Of a stretch of 64,000 nt of DNA, positions 43,837 to 53,216 are shown in pieces. The stretch lies in contig JAIQEZ010000003.1 in assembly GCA_020073545.1 (NCBI GenBank), positions 1 through 64,000 of the forward strand. The letters are read 5' to 3'. Positions within the stretch are counted from its first letter, which is position 1. Every line of letters begins with the position of its first letter. The notes under the pieces are model-generated. The model had not been told where the DNA came from, did not search any database, and saw only the letters and a program-made list of their open reading frames with translations. Source of the stretch: Terriglobia bacterium. GTDB lineage: Bacteria > Acidobacteriota > Terriglobia > UBA7540. Position numbers and translations under genes: made by a program.

Positions 43837-44130
43837 TTTCCGGTCTGTCTCCTTGTTCCCGCAGCGGCTTCAGCCGCCGGAGGAATTCTCGCTCGTCGAG
43901 GTGGTATTTGAACGCCTTACGGCCGTTGATAAAAACCACGGGTATCTCTTCTTTAAACTTCGCGTACGCGTCGCCGTCTTCCAGGATGTTGATGAAAAAC
44001 ATGGTAGCGCCGACCTTTAGGTCGGCAGGTGCTGAGCTAAAGCTCAGCGCTACAACACACCATCAACCTGGTATTTCACCCGGTCGCACAGGCCACAGCC
44101 GGGTTTAGTATAGAGCACAACCTCAATCAT
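43826..44130 (-). pseudogene. glutaredoxin-like gene interrupted by a palindromic repeat
   Basis: The first 26 codons, from ATG 44130, read MIEVVLYTKPGCGLCDRVKY then QVDGVL, a thioredoxin-fold start with CGLC, and end at TAG 44050. After a 50-nt palindrome pair (44003-44052), translation resumes MFFINILEDGDAYAKFKEEI and continues PVVFINGRKAFKYHLDEREF to the stop at 43826. These are the two halves of one small glutaredoxin-family protein. About ten residues between them appear to be replaced by the repeat. The insert brings stops and is not a multiple of three, so no single product is made, unless the downstream ATG (44002) yields a truncated 58-residue protein without the cysteines. Confidence 0.8.
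44003..44052. repeat. pair of TNAA-centre palindromes inside the glutaredoxin gene
   Basis: On the minus strand GCTGAGC-TTTA-GCTCAGC is followed by GCCGACC-TAAA-GGTCGGC. The pattern, stems of 7 bp or more around T-N-A-A, equals that of the cluster at 8493-8700. The whole insert is 50 nt and is bounded by TAGCGC and GCGCTA, so the pair itself has short inverted ends. Confidence 0.75.
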
Positions 44131-44388
44131 CAGGGCAATTCTGGATTCTAAGGGGAAGGGTGGAGAAGCGTCAACCCCGATCCCGAATTCGGATAGCCTC
44201 CATTGTGACTATCCCTCTTTCCATCAGTAGGTCGGACTGTGGAAACCGAACCCCGATGCGATCAGATTCAAGGCACGGCAACGGCACAGCGACCGGCACG
44301 CGTCGCGGCGATGGAGTAGAATCACGTTGCGACGCATCGCCAACGCGTACAAGACGGACCGCCAAGATGTCAGTTCAAGGAGCCCCTT

Positions 44389-45737
44389 ATGCCCATCCGC
44401 ACGATTATCGAACCTTTCAAAATCAAGAGCGTGGAGCCCATTCGCTGGACTACACGAGCAGAGCGCCAGGCGTTGCTGCGCTCCGCTCACTACAACCTGT
44501 TTTTGCTGTCGGCCGAGGATGTGCTGATTGATCTCCTGACGGATTCGGGGACCGGCGCCATGTCGACGCGCCAGAGGGCGGCCATGATGGAAGGCGATGA
44601 AAGCTACGCGGGGAGCAAGAGCTTCGACCGCTTCCGCTGCTCCGTGCAAGATATCTTCGCGTACAAGCACGTGATTCCAACACACCAGGGGCGGGCCGCG
44701 GAGCGCATCTTGTTCAGCGTGATGTGCAAGAAAGGTGACGTGGTCCCGAACAACACGCACTTCGACACCACGCGCGCGAACGTGGATTTTGTGGGTGCCG
44801 AGGCCGTGGACTTGCCGATTGCCGAAGGCAGCCGTCGGTCGTGCATCCGTTCAAGGGCAGCGTGCACGTGCCCGCGCTCGAGCAACTGATCGCGCGCGTC
44901 GGGCGCGAGCGGGTGCCGCTGGTGATGCTGACGATCACCAACAACTCCGGGGGCGGCCAACCCGTCTCGATCGAGAACATGCGGGCGGCGAGTGCGGTCT
45001 GCCGCAAGCACGGTATTCCGCTCTACTTTGACGCTTGCCGTTTTGCCGAGAACGCCTACTTCAGACTACGCGAGGAGGGGTACGAATCCAAAACGCCGAA
45101 GCAGATCGCGCAAGAAATCTTCCGCCTCGGCGACGGCTGCACGATGTCCGCCAAGAAAGACGGTTTGGCGAACATCGGCGGATTCCTCTGCACCAACGAC
45201 GACGCGATTGCGCAACAGGAAAAGAACCTGCTGATTCTGACCGAGGGTTATCCGACTTATGGCGGGCTGGCCGGACGTGATCTGGAAGCGATTGCCGTGG
45301 GGGTGGAAGAAGTGCTGGAAGAGGATTACCTCTGCTACCGGATCGTTTCGACGGCGTATCTCGGGAAGCACATTTCCGACGAGGGCGTGCCCATCGTGCA
45401 GCCGCCCGGCGGGCACGCCGTCTATCTCGACGCGCGTGCGTTCCTTCCGCACATTCCCGCAGAGCAGTTTCCGGGCGTGGCGCTGGCCGCGGAACTCTAC
45501 CTGGAAGGCGGAATTCGCTCCGTCGAGATCGGCTCGCTCATGTTCGGCGCGGCAGCAAAGATGGACTTGGTGCGCTTGGCCATTCCGCGCCGCGTTTACA
45601 CCCAGAGCCATATCGATTACGTTATCGAGGTGATCCTGAATGTCTGGAAGCGTCGGGAGCAGATTCGCGGGCTACGGTTAACTTACGAAGCTCCGTTCTT
45701 GCGGCATTTCACGGCTAGACTGGAACTTATGCCGTAG
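44389..45737 (+). pseudogene. tryptophanase (beta-eliminating lyase), frameshifted
   Basis: ATG 44389 follows AAGGAG. The first frame covers about 150 codons with [20 protein letters not shown] and [13 protein letters not shown]. The second frame, from about 44841, continues [48 protein letters not shown], the PLP-lysine motif TMSAKKDG and EGYPTYGGLAGRDLEA to the normal end HFTARLELMP. Together they match tryptophanase/tyrosine phenol-lyase over full length. The junction near 44835-44845 needs a one-base change. Either the gene is a recent pseudogene or the base is a sequencing or assembly error; no other damage is visible. Confidence 0.85.
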
Positions 45738-45779
45738 CGCGGGCGGTTTAGGGAAACACGCGCGCGGCGCGCGAGGCTG

Positions 45780-46250
45780 TCAGGAGGGATAACTCCCCGC
45801 CACCTTCATGAAGAAGCGATGCACTCGGTGAAAAAACGCCGCCTTCGGAAGGAACATGAACGGGCAGTAACCTTCGATCACGCTGCAGCCGCGCTTGCGG
45901 CAGGACTCCACCGCGCGCTCATGAACCTCTCCGTCTCGCCCGGTCTGGTATATCCAAATTCGCCTGACGGCAGCTTCGTTGCATTCGCGCAAGGCCTGAT
46001 CGGTTGTGGCTGCTGGCGTCATCAGCAGCGCGGCTTCCACGGGCGGGGTGATGTCGGCGACGCAGGCGAAACACGTACGGCCCTCGATTTCCTTGGCTTG
46101 CGGATTCACTGGGACAGCGTCGTACCCCTGGGCCAGAAATTCGCGAAACAGTGCTCGCGAGAAGTGCTTCGGGTCACGAGAGACTCCCACGATGGCGAGT
46201 CTCTTGGTGGCGAGAAAATGCCCGATGTCGTCCAGCGATCCATCCTGCAT
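45780..46250 (-). CDS. CoA-binding protein (YccU type)
   Basis: The 156-residue protein has a Rossmann-like CoA-binding fold: KRLAIVGVSRDPKHFSRALF, VNPQAKEIEGRTCFACVADI and RRIWIYQTGRDGEVHERAVE. ATG 46250 is preferred; an upstream ATG at 46298 adds only 16 residues. It is close to the small CoA-binding family also used as domains of acyl-CoA synthetases. It is divergent from the SDR gene. Confidence 0.87.
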   Translation of the reverse strand: MQDGSLDDIGHFLATKRLAIVGVSRDPKHFSRALFREFLAQGYDAVPVNPQAKEIEGRTCFACVADITPPVEAALLMTPAATTDQALRECNEAAVRRIWIYQTGRDGEVHERAVESCRKRGCSVIEGYCPFMFLPKAAFFHRVHRFFMKVAGSYPS

Positions 46251-46357
46251 GGTGGGTGCCTCGTACGAGACTCTATGCCAATTGGCGCCTGGCCGCAAGA
46301 AACCACGTGTGCACTCCCCTTGACAATGGCGATGGGCGTGTTATCAATCGAGAGACT

Positions 46358-47101
46358 ATGAGCGAACAACTTCTTCGGGACCAGGTGGCGTTGGTGACCG
46401 GCGGTGGGAAACGGATCGGGCGTGCCATAGCCTTGGCATTGGCGCGGGCCGGGGCGGACGTGGTCGTGAACTACCACGAGTCGCGTGAGGGAGCGCTGGC
46501 CGCGGTGCGCGAGATGGCCGCGCTCGGGGTCCGCGCGCTGGCCCTCCGCGCGGACGTCTCACGGCCGAGGCAAATCGCGGCGATGTTCCGCGCGGTCGAA
46601 AAGCGTTTTGGCCGCCTGGACCTTCTCGTGAACAACGCCGGCACGTTCTTTGCCGGGAGCTGGGACCAGCTCACGGAAAGAGATTGGGATCGTATTCTGG
46701 GAATCAATCTGAAAGGCCCCTTCTTCTGCGCGCAGGCTGCCGCGCGCCTGATGGTGCGCCAGGGCCGGGGAAATATCATCAACATCTCCTCGCTCGGCGG
46801 GCTGCAGGCTTGGCCGAACTACATGCACTATTGCGCGTCGAAGGCGGCGCTGATCTCCCTGACGCGCTCGCTGGCGAAGGCGCTGGCCCCGCGCATCCGT
46901 GTGAACAGCATCGCGCCCGGGACCATTCTCTTCCCGGATGAAAAACGCGACGCCACTCTCAAGAAGATCATCCGCGCGACGCCGCTTCGGAAAGCCGGCG
47001 CCGCCCAGGACATCGCGGAAATGGTGCTGTATCTTGCCACGCGTAGCGATTTCATCACGGGGCAGGTCTTCGTGGTGGATGGCGGGAAGTCGATTCCGTA
47101 A
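46358..47101 (+). CDS. short-chain dehydrogenase/reductase
   Basis: The 247-residue enzyme has the NAD(P) motif VTGGGKRIG (residues 13-21) with R19-like NADPH preference, NNAG at 92-95, catalytic Ser near 144-145 and Y158-x-x-x-K162 in MHYCASKAAL. The C-terminal motif GQVFVVDGGKSI is normal. Its TGGGKRIGRAIALALARAGA pattern resembles FabG- and pteridine-reductase-type members; substrate is unknown. The frame is open about 200 nt upstream, but only 46358 gives the standard N-terminus. Confidence 0.9.
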   Translation: MSEQLLRDQVALVTGGGKRIGRAIALALARAGADVVVNYHESREGALAAVREMAALGVRALALRADVSRPRQIAAMFRAVEKRFGRLDLLVNNAGTFFAGSWDQLTERDWDRILGINLKGPFFCAQAAARLMVRQGRGNIINISSLGGLQAWPNYMHYCASKAALISLTRSLAKALAPRIRVNSIAPGTILFPDEKRDATLKKIIRATPLRKAGAAQDIAEMVLYLATRSDFITGQVFVVDGGKSIP

Positions 47102-47106
47102 GAGAA

Positions 47107-47141
47107 GCTTTCAGCAATCAGCGCTCAGCGCTTGGCTCTCG
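47107..47141. repeat. degenerate heptamer array (5 units)
   Basis: Units are gctttca, gcaatca, gcgctca, gcgcttg, gctctcg. It lies just after the SDR gene. Confidence 0.7.
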
Positions 47142-47242
47142 GTAGGGCCGAACGGCGTTCGCCCTGCTGGGGGCGAGCGCCACGCGCCCCCACAATTCCA
47201 GGCGAGGCAGCGCCTGCCCGACGCCTACCGCGAAACCGGTTC

Positions 47243-49444
47243 CTACCCCCTTGTGATCTCTTCGATAATCCGACGCAGGCGGGCGAGCGGGACGGACGCT
47301 TGGCCGAAGCGCAGCACGTTATAGAGTTGTGTGAATTGCCCTACGCCGGGCCACAGGCGCGTGCCCAGAAAAGAGAACGCGAACTCCCGAGGTGTTTGGG
47401 AGGGCCTTTTCCGATACCCTTTCTTTCGCAGCGCGTTGAGCAGGCGCTGATAGGTGAGCGTGGCTTCACGCCGGCCTAAGGCCGTGTCGCGCCGCGCAAA
47501 TCTCCAGGCCAGAAGAAAGCGGACTTCCGCCAGCCACCCGCTCTTGTCGGAAACAATCAAGCCTGCCAGGATTGCCAGCATGATCACGAGCACCAGGAGC
47601 TTGTGCGACATCAGCCAACCCTCGACGCGATAGGCGGCTCGAATTCCCTGGCGCTTAAACCTTTCGGCCCGAGAGCGAAAAGCCTGCTGGAAGTCGTGGG
47701 ATTCCTGCTCGACCTCTCGCGCCAACTGCATCTGGTGGCTGAAGTCGTAGTTAATGATCCACTCATTCCAGAAAAGAGCCGCGGCGTCGACGTAGTCGTC
47801 CCATCCGCTTGGCAGGACGGGATGGGGATCGGCCGGGGTGGGATCGAAGGGGATCCAGCCATACCCGGGGAAGTAGACCTCCACCCAGCTATGCGCGTCG
47901 CGAGCGCGCACCACAAAATCCTTGCCGAGGCGATTGTAGAAGCCCGTCTGGAACCCGTTGACGAGCCGTGCGGGGACGCCGAGCGTCCGCAACATCACCG
48001 CCATGGCGGCGGCAAAATATTCGCAGTAGCCCGACTTGGATTTGAACAGGAAACTCCCGATAGGATCGCTGGGCTCGATGGCCGGCGGGTCAAGCGTGTA
48101 CTGGAAATTGCTGCGCAGATAGGACTGGATGGCGGCCGCGCGGTCATAGTTATTGGTTGCGGAAGCGGTAAGGGTGCGAGCTAGCTCGCCGACGCGCGGG
48201 TCCATGGGGGGCAGGCGCAGATAAACCAAGCGCATTCCGCCTGAATACTCGGCGGGGGCCTGACGCAGCTCGCCCGCTGGCGGCAGGCCGGTTTCGGAGA
48301 CCACGGTGTAGACGAAAGGGACGTTGGTGCTCGGCGGGCTGTGCAGCGAGCTGGTCTGGTCCAGGCTCAGGAGGCGCATTTGGCCGCTGAGTTCACGTGG
48401 TTCAGCGGCTGCGAAGAGCACGTCGGTGGAGAGGGCCGCGCGCAGGATGCGGTAGCGCAGCGGATGCTTTGGGCGGTGCTCCCAGCCCTTGGGGGGCGGG
48501 ATCATGAAGCGTTGATAGGACGCGGGCTGCAGGGGAAATTGCTCGGTGTTGTCGTTGAACCAGTGCTTGCCGTCAAAACTGTTCAGGCTGACGCCCCGCC
48601 ACTTGACCCCCACGAACTGGCGGGGATCCCCCTCCGGCATCACCCGCATCACCACCAGGGGTGAGCGCAGGATCTTGCGGATGTCTCCCAGATTGACGGA
48701 TTCGGAAAAGCCCGTAATGTTCTGGGCCTGCATGGAAAGGCCGGTCAGGTACCCCGTCCGATAGCGGGGAATAACGAAAAAAAGCCCGGCAGCCAGAAGG
48801 ATGATCCCCCCGGCCAAGCCGACCGCCGCGGTCATCAGAGCCTTTTCCATGGCCCGGCGATTCTGCTCGGCGGCACGGAAAGGTCCCTCGGGAGCGCGCC
48901 AAGCCGCTTCCACGGCGCGCTTGATTTCGTAGCTGATGAACGTCGAAATGGCGAAGAGAACATAGAGCGTGAAGAAAACCAGGAAGGTGGTCCCCACGGT
49001 CAGGACGGCGCTCGCCAGCATCATCAGGAACGAAAGCGTGGCCAGATAGCCGTAGTCGCGGTAAGTCCGAGCTGAAAAGATCTTCATGACCGCCGTGAAG
49101 AGCACCAGATGGACCGTGGCGGAGAGCATGCGGTCAAGCGGGCTGGGGCCGGAAGAGAAAATCAGAAAATCCAGACCATAGAAGAAGATGTAGAAAATGG
49201 AAATTCGCGTGACCGTTTTGGGGGAAAGGGAATAATCGGTTTCGCGGACGTAGCTCCACAGTTTGATGGCCAGCGCGCCGAACATCCCGACCATAGAAAC
49301 CAGGTCCAGCTTGCCCGTCGTGGCCACGGTGAGGAAGCCCGTGGCCAGCATCAGCAGAAGGGAAATCTCAAAGTAACGCTGCACGCTGACGTGCGCCTGC
49401 TTTTGGCTCAGGTCAGTGACGACAACTTGTGGGCCTTTGCTCAT
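47243..49444 (-). CDS. TgpA-like transglutaminase-domain membrane protein
   Basis: The 733-residue protein has five to six N-terminal helices (ISLLLMLATGFLTVATTGKL and others, DUF3488-like). A periplasmic transglutaminase core follows, with Cys in KSGYCEYFAAAMAVMLRTLG, His in VVRARDAHSWVEVYFPGYGW and Asp in PFDPTPADPHP. A final membrane helix (LLVLVIMLAILAGLIV) and a cytoplasmic DUF4129-like tail (RPSQTPREFAFSFLG) complete the usual TgpA layout. The substrate in the envelope is unknown. It appears monocistronic. Confidence 0.9.
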   Translation of the reverse strand: MSKGPQVVVTDLSQKQAHVSVQRYFEISLLLMLATGFLTVATTGKLDLVSMVGMFGALAIKLWSYVRETDYSLSPKTVTRISIFYIFFYGLDFLIFSSGPSPLDRMLSATVHLVLFTAVMKIFSARTYRDYGYLATLSFLMMLASAVLTVGTTFLVFFTLYVLFAISTFISYEIKRAVEAAWRAPEGPFRAAEQNRRAMEKALMTAAVGLAGGIILLAAGLFFVIPRYRTGYLTGLSMQAQNITGFSESVNLGDIRKILRSPLVVMRVMPEGDPRQFVGVKWRGVSLNSFDGKHWFNDNTEQFPLQPASYQRFMIPPPKGWEHRPKHPLRYRILRAALSTDVLFAAAEPRELSGQMRLLSLDQTSSLHSPPSTNVPFVYTVVSETGLPPAGELRQAPAEYSGGMRLVYLRLPPMDPRVGELARTLTASATNNYDRAAAIQSYLRSNFQYTLDPPAIEPSDPIGSFLFKSKSGYCEYFAAAMAVMLRTLGVPARLVNGFQTGFYNRLGKDFVVRARDAHSWVEVYFPGYGWIPFDPTPADPHPVLPSGWDDYVDAAALFWNEWIINYDFSHQMQLAREVEQESHDFQQAFRSRAERFKRQGIRAAYRVEGWLMSHKLLVLVIMLAILAGLIVSDKSGWLAEVRFLLAWRFARRDTALGRREATLTYQRLLNALRKKGYRKRPSQTPREFAFSFLGTRLWPGVGQFTQLYNVLRFGQASVPLARLRRIIEEITRG

Positions 49445-49477
49445 CGGTTCGGATACCCCACTTCAGGGTCCTATTTT

Positions 49478-49582
49478 AGTGCCGTTCCAACTCTCCGGAG
49501 CAGAATTCCAGAGCGACGACCCCAAGGAGGCCTGCCGCCGCCTTCAACCGGCCTTTTTGGTCCATTAAGTTGGAACGGCACT
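49478..49582. mobile_element. MITE-like element, copy B (105 bp)
   Basis: Termini AGTGCCGTTCCAACT (49478-49492) and AAGTTGGAACGGCACT (49567-49582) are perfect inverted repeats, flanked by T on the left and A on the right, so TA duplication is likely. On the minus strand a 29-codon frame starts at ATG 49565 just inside the right terminus and stops in the left terminus (TAA, 49476). No ribosome-binding site is seen for it. Confidence 0.72.
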
Positions 49583-49630
49583 ATTGCAGAAAACCCCCGC
49601 ACGCGACGTGAATGGCTGTGCGCCGGCAGG

Positions 49631-49703
49631 GAATGCTGAATAGCGAATGGCTCTCCTGGGTAATCCGATGAACCGATGATCCGATTACCCGATCACCCGA
49701 TGG
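49631..49703. repeat. heptamer and octamer array overlapping the 3' end of mutY
   Basis: Three heptamers gaatgct, gaatagc, gaatggc (49631-49651) are followed by octamers ggtaatcc, gatgaacc, gatgatcc, gattaccc, gatcaccc (49659-49698). The array covers the last codons of mutY on the opposite strand. Confidence 0.7.
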
Positions 49704-50788
49704 ACAATCTTGCGGGCCAGTTGGGAGATGGCGGCCTGCGGCAGGCGTGCGAGTTCGAACCAGCGCCAGGAGCCGCGCGGCATTCCGGGGAAGCTTTCGA
49801 CGGGATAGACCCGTCCCTGGATGGCTCGAAAAGTGATGCCGTGGCGGAATTCCGCCACCGGCTCGCCGAAGGAGAACGAGGCGCGAGTGAGACGATGAAG
49901 TTTTTCGCGCAGGCGTTCCAGCGCTTCCGCTGGCGAGCGGCCGAAAGCCGCGGGGAAATTCCAAACGTCATCGAGTAATCCCTCATCGAGTCCGCGCACC
50001 AGAGCCACACGCGTTCCGCGCCGGAGGAGGGCCGCGGCGAGATAATGGGATTCGGTGGCGCGGCGAGGACGGGGAAGCGGGAAGGCTTCCGGATCGCCGC
50101 AGCGAAATCCGCAACACCATTTCTTGAGTGGGCAGGCCGAGCAGCGCGGGCCGCGCGGCAGGCAAACGGTTTGGCCAAGCTCCATCAGCGCTTGGTTGAA
50201 ATCCCCGGCCCGCAGGCGTGAGAAGATCTCCGCGAGTTCAGTCCCGACGGTCCGCCGGAACTGGGGCTGATGCAAATTCCCGCGCAGAGCGAACAGGCGG
50301 GCGACCACACGCGCCACATTTCCATCCAGCACGGCGTAGGGTTGATGGAACGCGATGCTCAGCACGGCCTTGGCTGTGTAATCGCCGATGCCGGGAAGAG
50401 TGCGAAGGCTCGCGTAGTTTTCGGGAAACCGCCCGGCAAATTCCGCCGTGAGGAGACGTGCAGCCTGATGCAGGTGACGGGCGCGGCGGTAGTAGCCGAG
50501 ACCTGACCACAATTCCAGCACGCGCTCGAGCGGCGCCTTCGCCAAGTCTGAGACGGTTGGGAAGACTTCGAGAAAGCGCCGATAATAAGGGATTACCGTC
50601 GCGATCTGCGTCTGCTGGAGCATGACCTCCGCAACCCAGATTGCGTAGGGGTCGCGCGTTTCTCGCCAGGGGAGGGCGCGTGCGTGGGAGCGGAACCACG
50701 CGAGTAGCGCGCGGCGAATCGCGACAGGAGAAGAGGCCGGAGGGTCTTGCCTCCGGTCGCGGGGTTTCAGGGGGATCTTCCGTGGCAC
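49685..50788 (-). CDS. mutY: A/G-specific adenine glycosylase
   Basis: The 367-residue enzyme removes adenine mispaired with 8-oxoguanine. The helix-hairpin-helix GPD domain shows E54 in WVAEVMLQQTQIA, LPGIGDYTAKAVLSIAF and catalytic D155 in YAVLDGNVARV. The 4Fe-4S cysteines are C209, C216, C219 and C225 (C-x6-C-x2-C-x5-C). The C-terminal NUDIX-like domain, which reads the 8-oxoG, follows from about 240. The end, ARKIVHRVIG, lies within an octamer repeat, so the stop may have been set by the repeat. Confidence 0.95.
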   Translation of the reverse strand: MPRKIPLKPRDRRQDPPASSPVAIRRALLAWFRSHARALPWRETRDPYAIWVAEVMLQQTQIATVIPYYRRFLEVFPTVSDLAKAPLERVLELWSGLGYYRRARHLHQAARLLTAEFAGRFPENYASLRTLPGIGDYTAKAVLSIAFHQPYAVLDGNVARVVARLFALRGNLHQPQFRRTVGTELAEIFSRLRAGDFNQALMELGQTVCLPRGPRCSACPLKKWCCGFRCGDPEAFPLPRPRRATESHYLAAALLRRGTRVALVRGLDEGLLDDVWNFPAAFGRSPAEALERLREKLHRLTRASFSFGEPVAEFRHGITFRAIQGRVYPVESFPGMPRGSWRWFELARLPQAAISQLARKIVHRVIG

Positions 50789-50793
50789 GCCGA

Positions 50794-53205
50794 TTACTCG
50801 ACGGAGAAATCGGCGCTGCGCACGGGTGAAACGTGGCCGTCCGAGTCGCGTCCGTGGACTTCCAGCCGGTAGTCGCCCGCCTGGAGTTGGTCAATGGGCA
50901 GTTTGAGGCCCAGAGGGACCAGTGGACTACCCTGCTGCACCAATTCGTTTATCAGGATGGTGTTGGAGGAGTAGACCGGCTGGCTGGTTTTCCGGTCCAC
51001 AATCTTGTAAAGGATTCCCACCCGTGGAACAACCGGGTTTCGCAACCCGGGATCATAGACTTCCACGTAGAAAACAGGGTGGGCGCTTTTCCCAAACCGG
51101 TTATTGGGTGAGGGAACGACCTGCATACCCTTAAAAACGAGGGGCGGGCGTTCTTCCAGCAAAGCCTCGTCCATGTTCGCGGTAAGCTCGGATACCGGAA
51201 CGAGCTTGTCGCTGAGAGCCGGGCCGCCCAGGGTGAACTCGTTGCCGGAGAACGGGTCCACCACCAGAGGCGTTTCGTACTTTCCGAATTTCTCGCCGCC
51301 CGCGCTCAGGACGAGCTTGAGCGTGTATTTTCCCGGAGCAATGTTGAAGGTAGTCTGGTAATCGAAAGAGCCTTTGGAGAACTCCTTGATATCCTTTTTC
51401 TCAAAGTCCAGCTTCACCGTGTCACTGAAGCGTGCACTCACGGAGCCGTCCTCGCGGTAGGCGATTCCCAGCACGTTCACCTTTGAAAGGAACTTTCCCT
51501 TTTGCTTCTCGAAATCGACGGAGGAGCCAGGGATTGAAAGGGCCAAGTTCACGCGCGCCACCCCGGGGGCGACGAAGAAGTAGGGCGCCCGGAGCGAGAC
51601 CGGGATATCGCCAGGCTGCGGGGTTGCGGCGCGCTCCTCCAATACCTTGCCCTCGGGCTTTCCCGCCAGAAGGTCAGGACTTTTCACATCAAAGTAGCCG
51701 TTACGGGAACGAACGTTTACGCCCCCGCGGTCCACTTTCACCCGGATCTTGTGATAACTGCCGTCGTGGGTCTGGTTGGGCGGGACATAACCGAGAATGT
51801 AGTATTCGTTCATCTCTTTTGCGACTTTCTCCAGGCCCTTGAGGAAATCGTTGGTGTTGAAAATCGTGAGGCCGCCGGTGCCTGCGGCCAGCGCATAAAG
51901 GACCTGCTGGTTCGTGGCTACCGAGTCCGGCATGGTGGGGATGATCTGGCGACCCGCGCAGAGGGGGTTCTGGAAAGCATCGGTGCCACTGCACGACGCG
52001 GGGTTAAGGTTGGGGTTGTAAGTGTTGGGTGGGGGATTACCAGTTCCGCGTCCACCGCTGGGGTTAGTCCCGCCGCCCGCCCCAGGCTTGCCACCACCAC
52101 CAGCCACAGGCTTGCCACCACCGCCAGCTCCGGGATTCCCACCGCCGCCACCCCCGGGTCTGCCACCACCAGCGCCGCCACCAGCGCCGCCCCCAGCGCC
52201 GCCACCACCCCCCCCGGGTACGCCGCCCCCGCCACTCCCTCCGCCTGGCCGCTGCGGATCGGGATCAGGAGGCATCATCAACGCAGCCAGAAGACCTGGC
52301 TCGTGAAGGAAGGGAGAATCCGTGTCGTGCAGAAATGAACTGGGTGGGAATCCCGAGCGGCCCGAGGGATTAGATATGTCCATCCCGGGGTTTGCAGTCG
52401 GTGTCAGACCGCGCACGTCCACGGGATACACCGCGATGTTTGCCTTGTTCAGCGCATCGATCGTCGCCGTGAGCTCGGCCTGGCGTTCTGGGGTCAGTGC
52501 AAATCCGCTCGAAAACAAGACGAGCGTCTTGCGACCCGGGACCGCGCGTAGCGTCTTGGCGAGTTCGCGAATGCTGAGCAGAACGCTACGGGCGGCGAAG
52601 TCGGATTGGCGCAGGCTCAGAGACGGCGCACCCAGGGAGGCAACTTGCATGCTCTGGCCCGACGCGCCGGGCTGAACCAATGCAAACTTGACGCCGCCGA
52701 TGGCGCGCTTCAACTGATCCCCGTCTGAGGTGAAGTTCTGAGCCACGCGCAAAACTCCACCAAAGTCCACCACCGCCATCTGACGATTCGGGGAAGCCGT
52801 GCTCTCCACGAACTTCGTTGCCGCCTCGCGCACCCGGCCCTGGTCGCTAGGCGCCATGGTGGAGTTGTCGAAGAACAGGACCATGTAGCGCTGCTGCTCG
52901 GGGGCGTTCGGCTGGATGTCCGCCGCGCGCGAGAAACTGGAGATTTTCTGCTCCGTGTCGTCTTCAAAGACATGGAAATCCTTCTGTTCCAAATCCTTGA
53001 GGTAGTTCCCCTTCTTATCGGTCGCGATCACATCGACCAGAACCAGGTTGGCTTCCGTCTTGATCACCACCGGCGTGCTCGCGACGGCCTGGGGGGAAGG
53101 ATTCTGCGCGCCGGCCGGGGCGGCGGGATCCGTGGCACTCTCGAGACCCAGCCAGCCCAGGGCGGTAAAAAGGCCCAGAGTCAGAATCAGTTGATGTCGA
53201 GACAT
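50794..53205 (-). CDS. secreted VWFA-related domain protein (acidobacterial type)
   Basis: The 803-residue protein has signal LILTLGLFTALGWLGLESA and then NLVLVDVIATDKKGNYLKDL, the conserved start of acidobacterial VWFA-related proteins. The MIDAS is degenerate (FFDNSTMAPS, D113/S115). RKTLVLFSSGFALTPE follows. A glycine-rich linker of about 75 residues (around 320-395, encoded near 52030-52250) separates it from a beta-rich C-terminal half. Its last five codons lie 5 bp from mutY. It is 11 bp downstream of a paralogue, so both probably are co-transcribed. Function is unknown; adhesion or protein-protein contact is likely. Confidence 0.87.
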   Translation of the reverse strand: MSRHQLILTLGLFTALGWLGLESATDPAAPAGAQNPSPQAVASTPVVIKTEANLVLVDVIATDKKGNYLKDLEQKDFHVFEDDTEQKISSFSRAADIQPNAPEQQRYMVLFFDNSTMAPSDQGRVREAATKFVESTASPNRQMAVVDFGGVLRVAQNFTSDGDQLKRAIGGVKFALVQPGASGQSMQVASLGAPSLSLRQSDFAARSVLLSIRELAKTLRAVPGRKTLVLFSSGFALTPERQAELTATIDALNKANIAVYPVDVRGLTPTANPGMDISNPSGRSGFPPSSFLHDTDSPFLHEPGLLAALMMPPDPDPQRPGGGSGGGGVPGGGGGGAGGGAGGGAGGGRPGGGGGGNPGAGGGGKPVAGGGGKPGAGGGTNPSGGRGTGNPPPNTYNPNLNPASCSGTDAFQNPLCAGRQIIPTMPDSVATNQQVLYALAAGTGGLTIFNTNDFLKGLEKVAKEMNEYYILGYVPPNQTHDGSYHKIRVKVDRGGVNVRSRNGYFDVKSPDLLAGKPEGKVLEERAATPQPGDIPVSLRAPYFFVAPGVARVNLALSIPGSSVDFEKQKGKFLSKVNVLGIAYREDGSVSARFSDTVKLDFEKKDIKEFSKGSFDYQTTFNIAPGKYTLKLVLSAGGEKFGKYETPLVVDPFSGNEFTLGGPALSDKLVPVSELTANMDEALLEERPPLVFKGMQVVPSPNNRFGKSAHPVFYVEVYDPGLRNPVVPRVGILYKIVDRKTSQPVYSSNTILINELVQQGSPLVPLGLKLPIDQLQAGDYRLEVHGRDSDGHVSPVRSADFSVE

Positions 53206-53216
53206 GGGTCGATCTC

